A stretch of 64,000 nucleotides of DNA from positions 326,099 to 390,098 of the forward strand of contig NZ_HE610961.1 in assembly GCF_000285515.1 (NCBI RefSeq), read 5' to 3'. The stretch is from Paenibacillus senegalensis JC66. GTDB lineage: Bacteria; Bacillota; Bacilli; Paenibacillales; NBRC-103111. Under the pieces are notes generated by a model. It saw only the letters and a list, made by a program, of their open reading frames with translations. It searched no databases and was not told the origin of the DNA. The first letter of the stretch is position 1, and every line of letters begins with the position of its first letter. Made by a program: the position numbers and the translations under genes. Positions 1 to 8,430 of this stretch are shown here, one piece after another.

Positions 1-190
1 AGATGCGCAGAGCCCCATGGCACTCATACTAGTTGGACAGAGCGAACTTTGGGATCGATTGGCTCTTCAATCCTACGCAGCCATTAGGCAGCGGATTGAT
101 CTGCAGTGTAAGCTGCCGCACTTCGATCGTGCACAGACTAGCGAATATATTCAGCGGCATTTGGCCTATGCTGGTACTACACAAGATATC
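1..190 (+). pseudogene. ExeA/TniB-like transposon ATPase, 5' part (interrupted, runs in from before the window)
   Basis: The reading frame is open from base 2 and enters from outside the window. It encodes the C-terminal half of an AAA ATPase of the ExeA/TniB kind that accompanies DDE transposases (segment SPMALILVGQSELWDRL, then RQRIDLQCKLPHFDR). The frame stops being native at base 190, where an IS21-family element begins. The continuation is found at 2681-2847. Joining the two parts across one copy of the 5-bp duplication restores an uninterrupted frame, which proves the disruption. The partner transposase should lie upstream of the window. The exact transposon family is an inference. Confidence 0.8.
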
Positions 191-243
191 TGTAACCGTC
201 AAGTACTTTTGAGCAGATTCCGCTAAATAAGTTTCAACACCTA

Positions 244-996
244 TTAATTTCCAAATATGGTTTCCCGATGCTTGAGACGGAAGCTATCTCCGCTCAGCTT
301 AATCACCTCGCTCTTATGCAAGATTCGGTCGAGAATAGCAGTCGTGATGGCCGGATCGCCTAGCAGCTCGCCCCAATCCTCCGGGCCCTTGTTGGAAGTG
401 AGTATGATCGACGCTTGGCCATAGAGCTTGTTCACAAATTGAAAGAATAAGTTCGACTCGCTCTTCTCCATGGCCATGAACATGAGGTCGTCGATGATCA
501 CCAGATCGGAGTTCAAGATACGCTTCATTCGAGTCTGCGATGTCCGTGCGATCTCTTGTGTCTTGAGCAGATGGATGAGGTTATCCATGGCGACAAAGCT
601 AACGCGATGCCCTCGCTCCAATGCCTCTATGCCCAATCCCACTGACAGGTGGGTTTTACCGACCCCAGGTGGGCCTAAAAGGATGAGATTGTACGTATGC
701 TCCAGCCAAATCAGCTCCCGCAATTGCTCCATATGACGCTTGCTGAGGGACTGCTGTTCCTCCAGTCGAAATTCATCTAACGATTTGATGAAGGGGAACG
801 CAGCCCACTTCATTCGCTTGGCTCGTTGCTTATCTTCCCGCCGTCGCAACTCGTACCGAAGGAGATGATGCAAGAATTGCCCGCAGCTCCAGTCCTTCGA
901 TTGGGCATCCAAGAGGCTTTCCTCAAGGATGTGTGCGGCCTCGGTCATGTTGAGAGTGCTCATCCATTGCTTCAGTTCCCCAGTGGATATAGACAT
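244..996 (-). CDS. istB: IS21-family helper ATPase IstB
   Basis: This 250-residue AAA+ helper protein assists the IstA transposase in target-site use. Walker A is GPPGVGKTH near residue 110 and Walker B is LVIIDDL near residue 165. The length is normal for IstB. It starts two bases after the istA stop, with GGAGGTGG ahead of the start, so the two genes are translationally linked. The gene looks intact although its partner istA is broken. The 3' end lies about 50 bp inside the left end of the element. Confidence 0.95.
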   Translation of the reverse strand: MSISTGELKQWMSTLNMTEAAHILEESLLDAQSKDWSCGQFLHHLLRYELRRREDKQRAKRMKWAAFPFIKSLDEFRLEEQQSLSKRHMEQLRELIWLEHTYNLILLGPPGVGKTHLSVGLGIEALERGHRVSFVAMDNLIHLLKTQEIARTSQTRMKRILNSDLVIIDDLMFMAMEKSESNLFFQFVNKLYGQASIILTSNKGPEDWGELLGDPAITTAILDRILHKSEVIKLSGDSFRLKHRETIFGN

Positions 997-998
997 AC

Positions 999-2564
999 TC
1001 AGCCACCTCCCAGGATGCGTTCGTAGGTTTGAAAAGCCCGAATTTGGGGTTTGGCTTTCAACTTCGCATCGTCCACTTGAACGAGCAGCTTCAAGTCACT
1101 CTGAGTCGGCAAAACGGCTTGTTGGTTTGCCTTTTCCATGTAGTGGTGTACCGCATCGGCAAAGTCGGTAGCACGATACAGATGATGCTTAACACAATAG
1201 GCCAGCGCTTGGCTTGCCGCCTTCTCAGCAGCCCCTGACACGCTCTTCTCAATGGCCTGCAATTGATCTCGCATATACCGTGGCTTCCGTTTGTAAATTT
1301 CCTCGAGATAACCTCGAGCTACACTAGCGTCGTTAAAGAGATTGGATACATGTTCAATGTACGCACAGACCCCTTTCGTCCGATCTCGACCATGATGACG
1401 GTTACGGATGAGCTCACCCTTGCGATGGAGGCATAGGGGATGCTCTGCCAAGATTTGCCCGGTATCTCCCTCATAGATGATGAGGCGATTGTCCTCTGTC
1501 ACGCGGACAGCCACATCTTTGTCGGTTCCGTCATACGTGCGGGTCGGAACACTATACCGGTTCGATTCATACCAAATGGTGTTGTCCTTTCGCACCGTTC
1601 TTGTTATACTTGAATCAATCGATTTTTTTATTTTTTGTGGACTGGGCGGAGGTGCGCTTTTTCTAAGGCGTACACTTCGGCCGGTATTTTTTTGATCGTA
1701 TGGTGCATCTTGGCGTTGCCTGTACGGTTTAACCATGCCAAGCACTGTTCATTGAGCTTGTCGATATTCGTGAATGAGCGGTGCCTTGCAAAGTTACGCT
1801 TGATGTATTTCACCACATTCTCAATTTTGCCTTTGCTCTCGGGATCTGCTTTCCGACACATATGAATCCGGAAGGCGCGCTCCTCCACGTACTTGGCAAA
1901 CTCGTGGGTCAGGATGAGATCCCCGTGGTTCTCGCTCGTTAACAGCAGGTGGTCTTGGTCATAGACGATTTCTTCAGGAAGACCGCCATAGAACTCAAAG
2001 GCCTGTTCGTGAGCATCTACGACATCCAATGTTGTAAAGGGCCTGTCCTGCCATCGTGCATACTTGTATCTCGAATGAGAGGACAAAGGTGATGAACCAT
2101 AGTCTGACCAAGTGACCTTCCGGATGCCTAAGCTTGGTTTCCCCAAAGTCTACCTGCATCTGCCTGCCCATCGGGAGTTCCTCTACCGCTTCGTATTGCC
2201 GGATTCGCTTCGTTTTAGGAATTCCATATTCCATTCGTAAGCCTCTGACATAGCTCCGAACCGTGCTTTCAGCGATGTTCATACCTTCATGGCGTTCCTT
2301 TAGCCAATCCATCACCTGAGCTGCAGATAAGTCTGGGTATTCCCGCAACCAACTCGTGATCTCCTTTTCAAATGCGTCTAGCTTTTTTGATCGTGATTCG
2401 AGACCATCTAAAAACCGTTTGTACTCATCTACCGTCATGTCCCACAGCCTGATGACGGTATTCCTGGATACATTCAAATTCCTTGCAACCTGTGATTTCC
2501 TGAGTCCTAATTCTTTCTGCTCCTGTACTGAAAAGTACATAGGCCACCTTTCCTTTTTCTTCAT
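999..2564 (-). pseudogene. istA: IS21-family transposase IstA, two frameshifts
   Basis: The expected product of about 520 residues is spread over three frames. The first part (2564 to about 2085) has an N-terminal helix-turn-helix (SQVARNLNVSRNTVIRLWD) and the first catalytic Asp in QVDFGE. The second (about 2090-1640) supplies EIVYDQD and the Glu of ADPESKGKIENVVKY. The third (about 1640-999) gives the C-terminal domain from SITRTVRKDNTI. The first break, after FVLS, fits a 2-base loss. The second, after HLRPV, fits a 1-base loss next to an A6/A7 run. The ATG at 2564 is preceded by AGGGGGAAG. Sequencing error at the A-run cannot be excluded, but two breaks argue for decay. Confidence 0.9.
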
Positions 2565-2680
2565 ACCGCTTCCCCCTGATGCTAGAATTACCAATTCTAT
2601 GATATCTTAATAGGAAGGGTATGGTAAATTTTGTTCACTCTTATCTAGCGGAATCCGTTGATTCTAATTTAGCAGTTACA

Positions 2681-2847
2681 ATATCTTCTCGGATGGAGCG
2701 ATTGACGACATCTATCGCTTCTCCGGAGGCGCAGCTCGGTTAATTAACAAGGTCTGCACGCATTGTCTCATGTATGGCTCTCAGAATAAACACCGAATTA
2801 TCGATGATCACATGGTAAAGCACGTTATCCAGGGAGAACTAACTTGA
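2681..2847 (+). pseudogene. ExeA/TniB-like transposon ATPase, 3' part
   Basis: This is the continuation of the fragment at 1-190. The frame gives DIFSDGAIDDIYRFSGGAAR, then LINKVCTHCLMYGS, and ends at TGA 2845-2847. The GGAARLINKVC segment resembles sensor-2 type sequence of ExeA-like ATPases. It has no start of its own and should be inactive. Its first five bases are the second copy of the IS21 target duplication. Confidence 0.85.
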
Positions 2848-2925
2848 TTCTCCCTTTCCTCTTATCTAGTCGTGGCCAACATGGCCGTATATAGCAGGAC
2901 AACTTTTGCCGTCAACTGACGGACA
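2848..2925. other. presumed right end of the outer, ATPase-bearing transposon
   Basis: The ATPase gene stops at 2847, and sequence matching the MBOAT acyltransferase begins by about 2937. The stretch between ends in a perfect palindrome (CCGTCA-AC-TGACGG at about 2909-2922) followed by ACA, so the element could end TGTCCGTCAGTTGACGG read inward. The boundary is inferred from where host sequence resumes. The left end lies outside the window. Confidence 0.45.
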
Positions 2926-3677
2926 TTATGCTTCGGCAGTAACATTAAAGTTTTCAGGAATATCGAAGCCAAACATTTTTCCCAGACCGATGGCCATATC
3001 AGAATAACCTGAGAAGTCAAAGTAAATTTGCAATGTATAAGCCAATATTCCAATCCATGCAAGTCCTACTGACATATCAGCTGGTGACATACTAAATATT
3101 TGATCAGCCACATACCCACAATTATTTGCTAGAAACATTTTTTTACTTAATCCAATAATAAACCGCTTACTACCCTGGGCAAACTTCTCCAAAGAAACTA
3201 TTCTTTTGTTAATCTGTTGAGCAATAGTGTTATATCGAACTATAGGTCCGGCAACAAGCTGAGGGAATAAAGATATATACAAACCAAGATCTAATAAATT
3301 TCGTTGAACTTGTCCATCCCGTCTATACACATCAATAACGTAACTTATTGCTTGGAATGTATAGAAAGAAATTCCTAATGGCAGAGGAATTTCGGAAATG
3401 CTAATGCTAATTCCTAAGAAGTTATTAATATTTTCGACAAAAAAATTGGCATATTTAAATATGCCAAGAATGGAAAGATTGAATACAATCATTGTAGCCA
3501 AGATCCACTTAACTTTTATTGGGTCTTCTCTTTTAGCATCTACGATTAAAGCAAAGAAGTAATTCAATACTATTGAAAGCAACATGATAAAAACGAATTT
3601 TGGCTCTCCCCAGGCATAGAAAAAAAGACTTGCTGCTAGAAGAGTTGCATTTTTAAAACAGTGGTGCTAAATAACAT
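2926..3677 (-). pseudogene. MBOAT-family polysaccharide O-acyltransferase (AlgI-like), internally deleted and 3'-truncated
   Basis: The body (LAASLFFYAWGEPKFV, then PLPLGISFYTFQAISYVIDVY and FPQLVAGPIVRY) is typical of AlgI/PatA-like membrane O-acyltransferases of about 470 residues. The gene starts at ATG 3677 (MLFSTTV, the usual family start) but jumps almost at once, out of frame, to KNATLLAAS, so roughly 30 codons are missing. At the 3' side it ends after FGFDIPENFN, where the transposon end begins. The C-terminal half with the conserved catalytic His is absent. It is the last gene of the polysaccharide cluster. The original role was probably O-acetylation of the exported glycan. It is inactive as read. 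Confidence 0.85.
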
Positions 3678-3740
3678 TAGTATCCCTCTCTAGCAAACTC
3701 TAAACTTGTGTTTAAAAAGGACCTCAAGAGCGACTTGCCC

Positions 3741-5072
3741 GGGTCTGTCAAGAATTTTGTGTAAACACTCCTAGAGAAACCCTACCTTAAGGCAGATGCG
3801 GACTGATCCGGTCGGGGAAAAAGACCGAGAGCTGCAGTAGTATTTGCCCCCAGTTTTGAACACGACCGGTCCATGGTGGCCAGATAGAACATCTTGAGCA
3901 AGGATTCATCTGTCGGGAAGATGCTCTTTCCCTTGGTTACCTTGCGAAGCTGGCGGTGGTAGCTCTCAATCATATTGGTCGTGTAAATAAGCTTCCGGAT
4001 TTCTGGAGGGTATTTAAAGAACGTTGCGATCTCATCCCAGTGGGTACGCCAAGAACATACGATGAGCGGGTATTTACTTCCCCAGGTCTCTTCAAAGCGA
4101 TCAAGCTCAACCAGCGCCATGTCTTCTGTTGTAGCCTTGTAGATTGGTTTGAGATCGGCAGTGACCTTCTTAAGGTCCTTATACGAGACGTATCGAGTAG
4201 AATTGCGAATTTGATGAATGACGCATTTTTGAATCTCCGTATTCGGAAAGCAAGCGGAAATGGCTTGAGAGAAGCCGTTTAGGTTATCGACACAGGTAAT
4301 AAGAATGTCACTAACACCGCGGTTTCTGAGGTCGTTGAGTACACTAAGCCAAAACTTGGAGGACTCCTTCTCGCCGATCCACATGCCGAGAACATCTTTG
4401 TTTCCATCGAGATCGATGCCAATGACCATGTAGGCTGCTTTGTTTGCTATGGCACCGTCCTGCTTCACCTTGAAGTGGATCGCGTCCATAAAGACAACGG
4501 CGTACACGCCTTGCAGCGGCCGGTTCTGCCACTCTTTGATTAAGGGAATGAGCTTGTTCGTTACGTTCGAGATCATCGTCGAAGACACTTCAACGCCGTA
4601 CAGATTCAACAAGTGGTCTTGGATATCCCGCGTGCTTACTCCCTTGGCATACATCGCGATGATTTGATCTTCAATGCCGCTCACATTCGACTGATGCTTC
4701 TTAACGATCATGGGCTCGAATTCACCATTGCGATCCCGGGAAACACGGATCTCTTGTTCTCCGTATTCGCTGGTGATCGTCTTCTTGCTCTTCCCATTAC
4801 GGTTGTTGGTGGTCTGTTTATTTGCAACGTCATGTTTGGCATAGCCCAGCTCATGATCAAGCTCTGCTTCCAGCATTTCTTGCAGCGTGTCGGCAAACAG
4901 TTCTTTAAGAGCCGACTGTACGTCCGCCATTGTCTTTAAAGCGTTTTCTTTTATGAAAGCTTTCACTTGATCCTTGCTGAACTTCGGGGCCACTGTGCTC
5001 ATCCTTTCAAACCAACCTTCTACTAGAATAATAGATTGATTGGAGAGTTTACACAGTTTATTTTACAGACCC
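3741..5072 (-). mobile_element. IS256-family insertion sequence, 1332 bp
   Basis: The outer ends are inverted repeats: GGGTCTGTCAAGAATTTTG inward from 3741, and GGGTCTGTAAAATAAACTG read inward from 5072. Both share TGTGTAAACNCTCC further in. An exact 8-bp target duplication ACTTGCCC is at 3733-3740 and 5073-5080, the length expected for IS256. The insertion lies immediately downstream of the stop codon of the rhamnosyltransferase-like gene, so it separates that gene from the MBOAT remnant without breaking either. Confidence 0.95.
3782..5002 (-). CDS. IS256-family (Mutator-type) transposase, altered C-terminus
   Basis: The 406-residue DDE transposase keeps its three acidic residues: D in VVFMDAIHFKV, D in ITCVDNLNGFSQ and E in YTTNMIESYHRQLRK. 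The family normally ends with a conserved tail like KKWTGRVQNWGQ...FFPDRISP. Here the last 25 residues are read in another frame; the native frame is still legible at about 3783-3870 but is entered out of phase after YLATMD. A deletion of about 17 bp between two ATGGAC-like repeats would explain this exactly. Whether the protein is still active is unknown. Confidence 0.9.
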   Translation of the reverse strand: MSTVAPKFSKDQVKAFIKENALKTMADVQSALKELFADTLQEMLEAELDHELGYAKHDVANKQTTNNRNGKSKKTITSEYGEQEIRVSRDRNGEFEPMIVKKHQSNVSGIEDQIIAMYAKGVSTRDIQDHLLNLYGVEVSSTMISNVTNKLIPLIKEWQNRPLQGVYAVVFMDAIHFKVKQDGAIANKAAYMVIGIDLDGNKDVLGMWIGEKESSKFWLSVLNDLRNRGVSDILITCVDNLNGFSQAISACFPNTEIQKCVIHQIRNSTRYVSYKDLKKVTADLKPIYKATTEDMALVELDRFEETWGSKYPLIVCSWRTHWDEIATFFKYPPEIRKLIYTTNMIESYHRQLRKVTKGKSIFPTDESLLKMFYLATMDRSCSKLGANTTAALGLFPRPDQSASALR

Positions 5073-5080
5073 ACTTGCCC

Positions 5081-5971
5081 CTACCTGCTCTTTTTAATTA
5101 TATCCAACGGGAAGATAGAACTAACCTCTTCTATATCGGCTAGAGGCTTCTTTCTTAATGAATTAATATGTTTTTCCGTGACTGAATCGTTGTTCGAATG
5201 AAGTGTTCTAAGAAACATAGGACGTCGCGAATCAAGAATTGTCGGCTTAACTCGATCAACCTTAGTATGACTTCCTAAGCCAAAAACAGATAAATATTTT
5301 GTATTTACTTTTTTACCGGGTATAAAAGTATTTATGTATGTTAACCCCTGAGCAGACCTCGGTATGTTTTCGGCATGGAAAGTGTCATATGAATTACCAT
5401 TGTAAATACCCCCGAATCCGCTTGCAAATGAGAGACAGAAGTCGCTATACTGGAACGATAGGTATTTATCCAGTTCATCCATAAAATATACTGCTAATGC
5501 ATCGTCATCATCTAGTCTAGTTGTGCTATAATATACTGTTTCGTTAAATTTTATAAGCTCCTTATGAATACTTTCACCCATTGAAGTGATAATATCTTTT
5601 TGTGAATCTAGAATTATAATTTTGGCCCAAGGTATTGGTCGAAGTAAATCCATTAATTCATCCAAAAACTTTTTCGGCAATTCCTGGGAAGTGCAAACCA
5701 TTAATGTTAATTGTTCTGGGTCGGGTTTTAGCGCAAGAAGAGACGGCAGAGTAATTTTTTGGAATAGTTCCTGGCGTAAAGTAAGACGTTCATTAGAATA
5801 CAATTTTTCTTTGTATTCCTCCAGTTGAACATCTTTAGCTATCTGCCAGCCTATCTGACGCGGGTTAAAAACACTGAATCTTATCATTATAAATTTGTGT
5901 TTTTTTATCATTTTTTCATCCCGGCTTTTTTTGTGAAAAGTTGTTTTATTATACTCACGTCTAACCTCCAA
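5081..5971 (-). CDS. rhamnosyltransferase-like glycosyltransferase
   Basis: It resembles the putative rhamnosyl transferase family (Pfam Rhamno_transf): the segment HKFIMIRFSVFNPR opens the domain, a TTRLDDDDALAVYFMD motif near residue 160 is the acidic nucleotide-sugar site, and LRQELFQKITLPSL precedes it. Translation may begin at the Met before IKKHKFI (about residue 21), since homology starts there and no start has a strong ribosome site. It is cytosolic with no membrane segments. It belongs to the minus-strand polysaccharide operon. The sugar specificity is only a family-based guess. Confidence 0.75.
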   Translation of the reverse strand: MEVRREYNKTTFHKKSRDEKMIKKHKFIMIRFSVFNPRQIGWQIAKDVQLEEYKEKLYSNERLTLRQELFQKITLPSLLALKPDPEQLTLMVCTSQELPKKFLDELMDLLRPIPWAKIIILDSQKDIITSMGESIHKELIKFNETVYYSTTRLDDDDALAVYFMDELDKYLSFQYSDFCLSFASGFGGIYNGNSYDTFHAENIPRSAQGLTYINTFIPGKKVNTKYLSVFGLGSHTKVDRVKPTILDSRRPMFLRTLHSNNDSVTEKHINSLRKKPLADIEEVSSIFPLDIIKKSR

Positions 5972-6112
5972 TTATTTTGCCATATATTATTGAATTAAAG
6001 TAAACTATGTGGAAAGGAAAGTTCTTTAGTATTCATCAATATAACAACTTATAGTTCATTTTTTGAGAATTTCTGAATGTAAATCGATAAATACTATAAT
6101 TGAATTTTCTCC

Positions 6113-7096
6113 TTAGGTTTTTATTTTCCTCTTAGTAGATCGTTTGTTTCTACTTTTTAATAAACCTCTTACAAAATAGAAAAAACGATATACTCTACAG
6201 CCTAAAAAACTAAGTAAGAAACTAATATAACTAATTAATGTTTGACTTAATGCAATAGAACGCATTAGGTATTTTCTTCCTTCTCGCATTTCGCCCGAAA
6301 GAAGTAAATTATGTCCATAAGAAAACAAAAAGCGCGAACCATGCGTAGGGGCTGCTATAATTTGCTCTTCGTGCTTTTCCAATATTAGTTTGTAAGCCTT
6401 TAATAATTTGCTTGGATCAGAAGAAATACTATTTTCTGTATAATTCACATGTACTAATGGCTCATCTATCCAATAAAAAGGGTAGCGAGCGGATAATCTG
6501 ATCCACAATTCCCAGTCTTGGAAACGAGGCATATCTTCTGCAAAGTTGCCCTCTGTCTCAAAACACTCTCGGGCAACAATTGCAGTTGGGAGAGCAATGA
6601 AGTTTCCAGTTAATAGTTCATTTTGGATATACCCTTCCCTCTTTATTTTTTCATTTCCAGGTATATATTCAGTTTTTCCTTGTTTATCTCGTGTAAAGCT
6701 AGTATAAGTAATTGAGGGCACATACCCATTTTTTTTGATGACACTCATTTGTCTTAATAATTTATCTTCAAACCAGATATCATCACTATCTTGAAATGCT
6801 ATCCAGCGACCTTCGGATTGCTGAATCCCAATGTTTCTTGCAACAGCAGCACCTACGTTTCGTGTAAGATTAATGTACTTTATGCGGGGATCATCTATAG
6901 AATTAATCATTTCTAATGTACGATCATTTGACGCATCATTAATGATGATTAGTTCAAATTTGGAATACGTTTGACTGAGGACACTCTTTATGGCATCTAT
7001 TATAGTATTTTGACGATTGTACACAGGCATGATTATGCTTATAAGATTCTTATCTTTAGCTTGTTCTTCCTTTTTATTCTCTTTTAATGCGCCCAT
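6113..7096 (-). CDS. family 2 glycosyltransferase
   Basis: This is a GT-A enzyme. The N-terminal domain begins ISIIMPVYNRQNTIIDAIKS, followed by IIINDASNDRT and the metal-binding motif FQDSDDIWF near residue 105. A hydrophobic C-terminal region (LISYISFLLSFLGCRVYRFFYF) with a basic tail (KRSTKRKIKT) suggests membrane attachment. It starts 4 bases after the stop of the nucleotide-sugar dehydrogenase, so the genes are co-transcribed. It is expected to add one sugar to a lipid-linked glycan. Donor and acceptor cannot be read from sequence. Confidence 0.88.
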   Translation of the reverse strand: MGALKENKKEEQAKDKNLISIIMPVYNRQNTIIDAIKSVLSQTYSKFELIIINDASNDRTLEMINSIDDPRIKYINLTRNVGAAVARNIGIQQSEGRWIAFQDSDDIWFEDKLLRQMSVIKKNGYVPSITYTSFTRDKQGKTEYIPGNEKIKREGYIQNELLTGNFIALPTAIVARECFETEGNFAEDMPRFQDWELWIRLSARYPFYWIDEPLVHVNYTENSISSDPSKLLKAYKLILEKHEEQIIAAPTHGSRFLFSYGHNLLLSGEMREGRKYLMRSIALSQTLISYISFLLSFLGCRVYRFFYFVRGLLKSRNKRSTKRKIKT

Positions 7097-7100
7097 ATCC

Positions 7101-8407
7101 TCACGCCTTTATAACATTGGAATAATTATTTCTATATACTCCTCTCGTATCAACAATCAGTCGGCTATTTTTTCGGATAAATTCATAATCAAAATCATCA
7201 TGATTGGTGCTTATAATAACACAATCCATCTCTTCTAAGACTTCTTTACTTATAGCAGTAGAATCTAGATCAAAGTAATATTCCCGCATTTTTGGGAATT
7301 TAGGTATAAAAGGATCCGAGTAGTGCAGAATCGCTCCTTTTTGCTCTAGCAATTCCATCAACTCTACCGATGGAGATTCACGAACATCATCAATGTTCTT
7401 TTTATATGATAACCCTAACACAAGGACTTTTGATCCTTTCATGGATTTTTCCCGCTCATTTAAAGCATCAGTCACTTTTTGAATTACCCATTGTGGCATT
7501 TGTGTGTTTATTTCACCAGACAATTCAATAAATCTAGTGTTAAGCCCATATTCCTTAGCTTTCCAAGTTAAATAAAAGGGGTCTATAGGAATACAATGCC
7601 CTCCCAAACCGGGCCCTGGGTAGAAAGGTGTAAACCCAAACGGTTTTGTAGCTGCAGCGTCTATAACCTCCCATATGTCGATGTCCATTTTGTCTGCTAT
7701 CATTTTCATTTCGTTTACCAAACCAATATTAATCGATCTATAAATATTTTCGAGGAGTTTCGTTAATTCAGCTGCCTTAGTGGAACTTAATGGCACTACG
7801 CGCTCAATTATCTGTTCATACAATACCACCCCAACCTCTAAACAATGGCTTGTTGTCCCACCGACTACTTTAGGAATAGTACCAGTAGAGAAATTGGGAT
7901 TCCCTGGGTCTTCTCGTTCTGGTGAATATACTAGGAAGAAATCTTCACCTATAGTAAATCCTCGTTCTTCAATTCTTCCTTTTAGTTCTTCATCAGTCGT
8001 CCCAGGATACGTAGTACTCTCTAAACTCAGTAATTGGCCTTTCCTTAAATAGGGCGCTATTTCACCCATTGTGTTTATAACATAAGATAAGTCAGGTTCC
8101 CTATACTTATTTAATGGTGTGGGCAAACATATAATAATGACATCTACAGTACTAATATTTGAAAAATCGGTAGTTGCTGATAAAAAATTCTTATCAACAG
8201 CATCTGCAATGAAATCTGAAGGAATATGTCTGAAGTAACTCTGACCATTATTTATCTTCTCAGCCTTTGATTGATCTATATCGAAACCTAGCACTTTAAT
8301 ATTGGCCCGGGTAAATGCAATAGACAATGGGAGTCCCACATAACCCAAACCTATAACACCAATTTTTAGGTTTTATTTTTTATGCTCTCCAACAGTATTT
8401 GTTTCAT
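7101..8407 (-). CDS. nucleotide-sugar dehydrogenase (UDP-GlcNAc 6-dehydrogenase, WbpA-like), frameshift near the 5' end
   Basis: It oxidises a UDP-sugar C6 alcohol to the uronic acid with NAD. The Rossmann start reads [14 protein letters not shown], and the catalytic Cys is in [20 protein letters not shown], closest to WbpA-type enzymes. The natural start is ATG 8407 with AAGGAG upstream; it encodes [12 protein letters not shown] and then loses phase in AAATAAAACC near 8365, where one missing base would join it to [13 protein letters not shown]. As read, only a TTG at 8348, inside the NAD motif and lacking its first residues, could start the long frame. It is either a real 1-base deletion (probably inactivating) or a sequencing error. 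Confidence 0.85.
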
Positions 8408-8430
8408 AAATTAAAATGCTCCTTATAAAT

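Larger units (their letters stand above)
191..2680 (-). mobile_element. IS21-family insertion sequence, 2490 bp
   Basis: The ends are related inverted repeats: the left end starts TGTAACCGTCAAG at 191 and the right end reads TGTAACTGCTAAA inward from 2680. A second conserved block (GATTCCGCTARATAAG) lies about 25 bp inside each end, consistent with the multiple terminal repeats of the IS21 family. The target duplication ATATC occurs at 186-190 and 2681-2685. The element carries istB and a broken istA on the minus strand. Because istA is frameshifted twice, the copy is probably immobile unless helped in trans. It is nested inside the ATPase gene of another transposon. Confidence 0.93.

Noticed and set aside
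1620-1660. Programmed -1 frameshift in istA at the A6TA7 run
   Set aside because: IS21 istA is normally a single frame and a second, non-slippery break exists near 2085, so decay is simpler.
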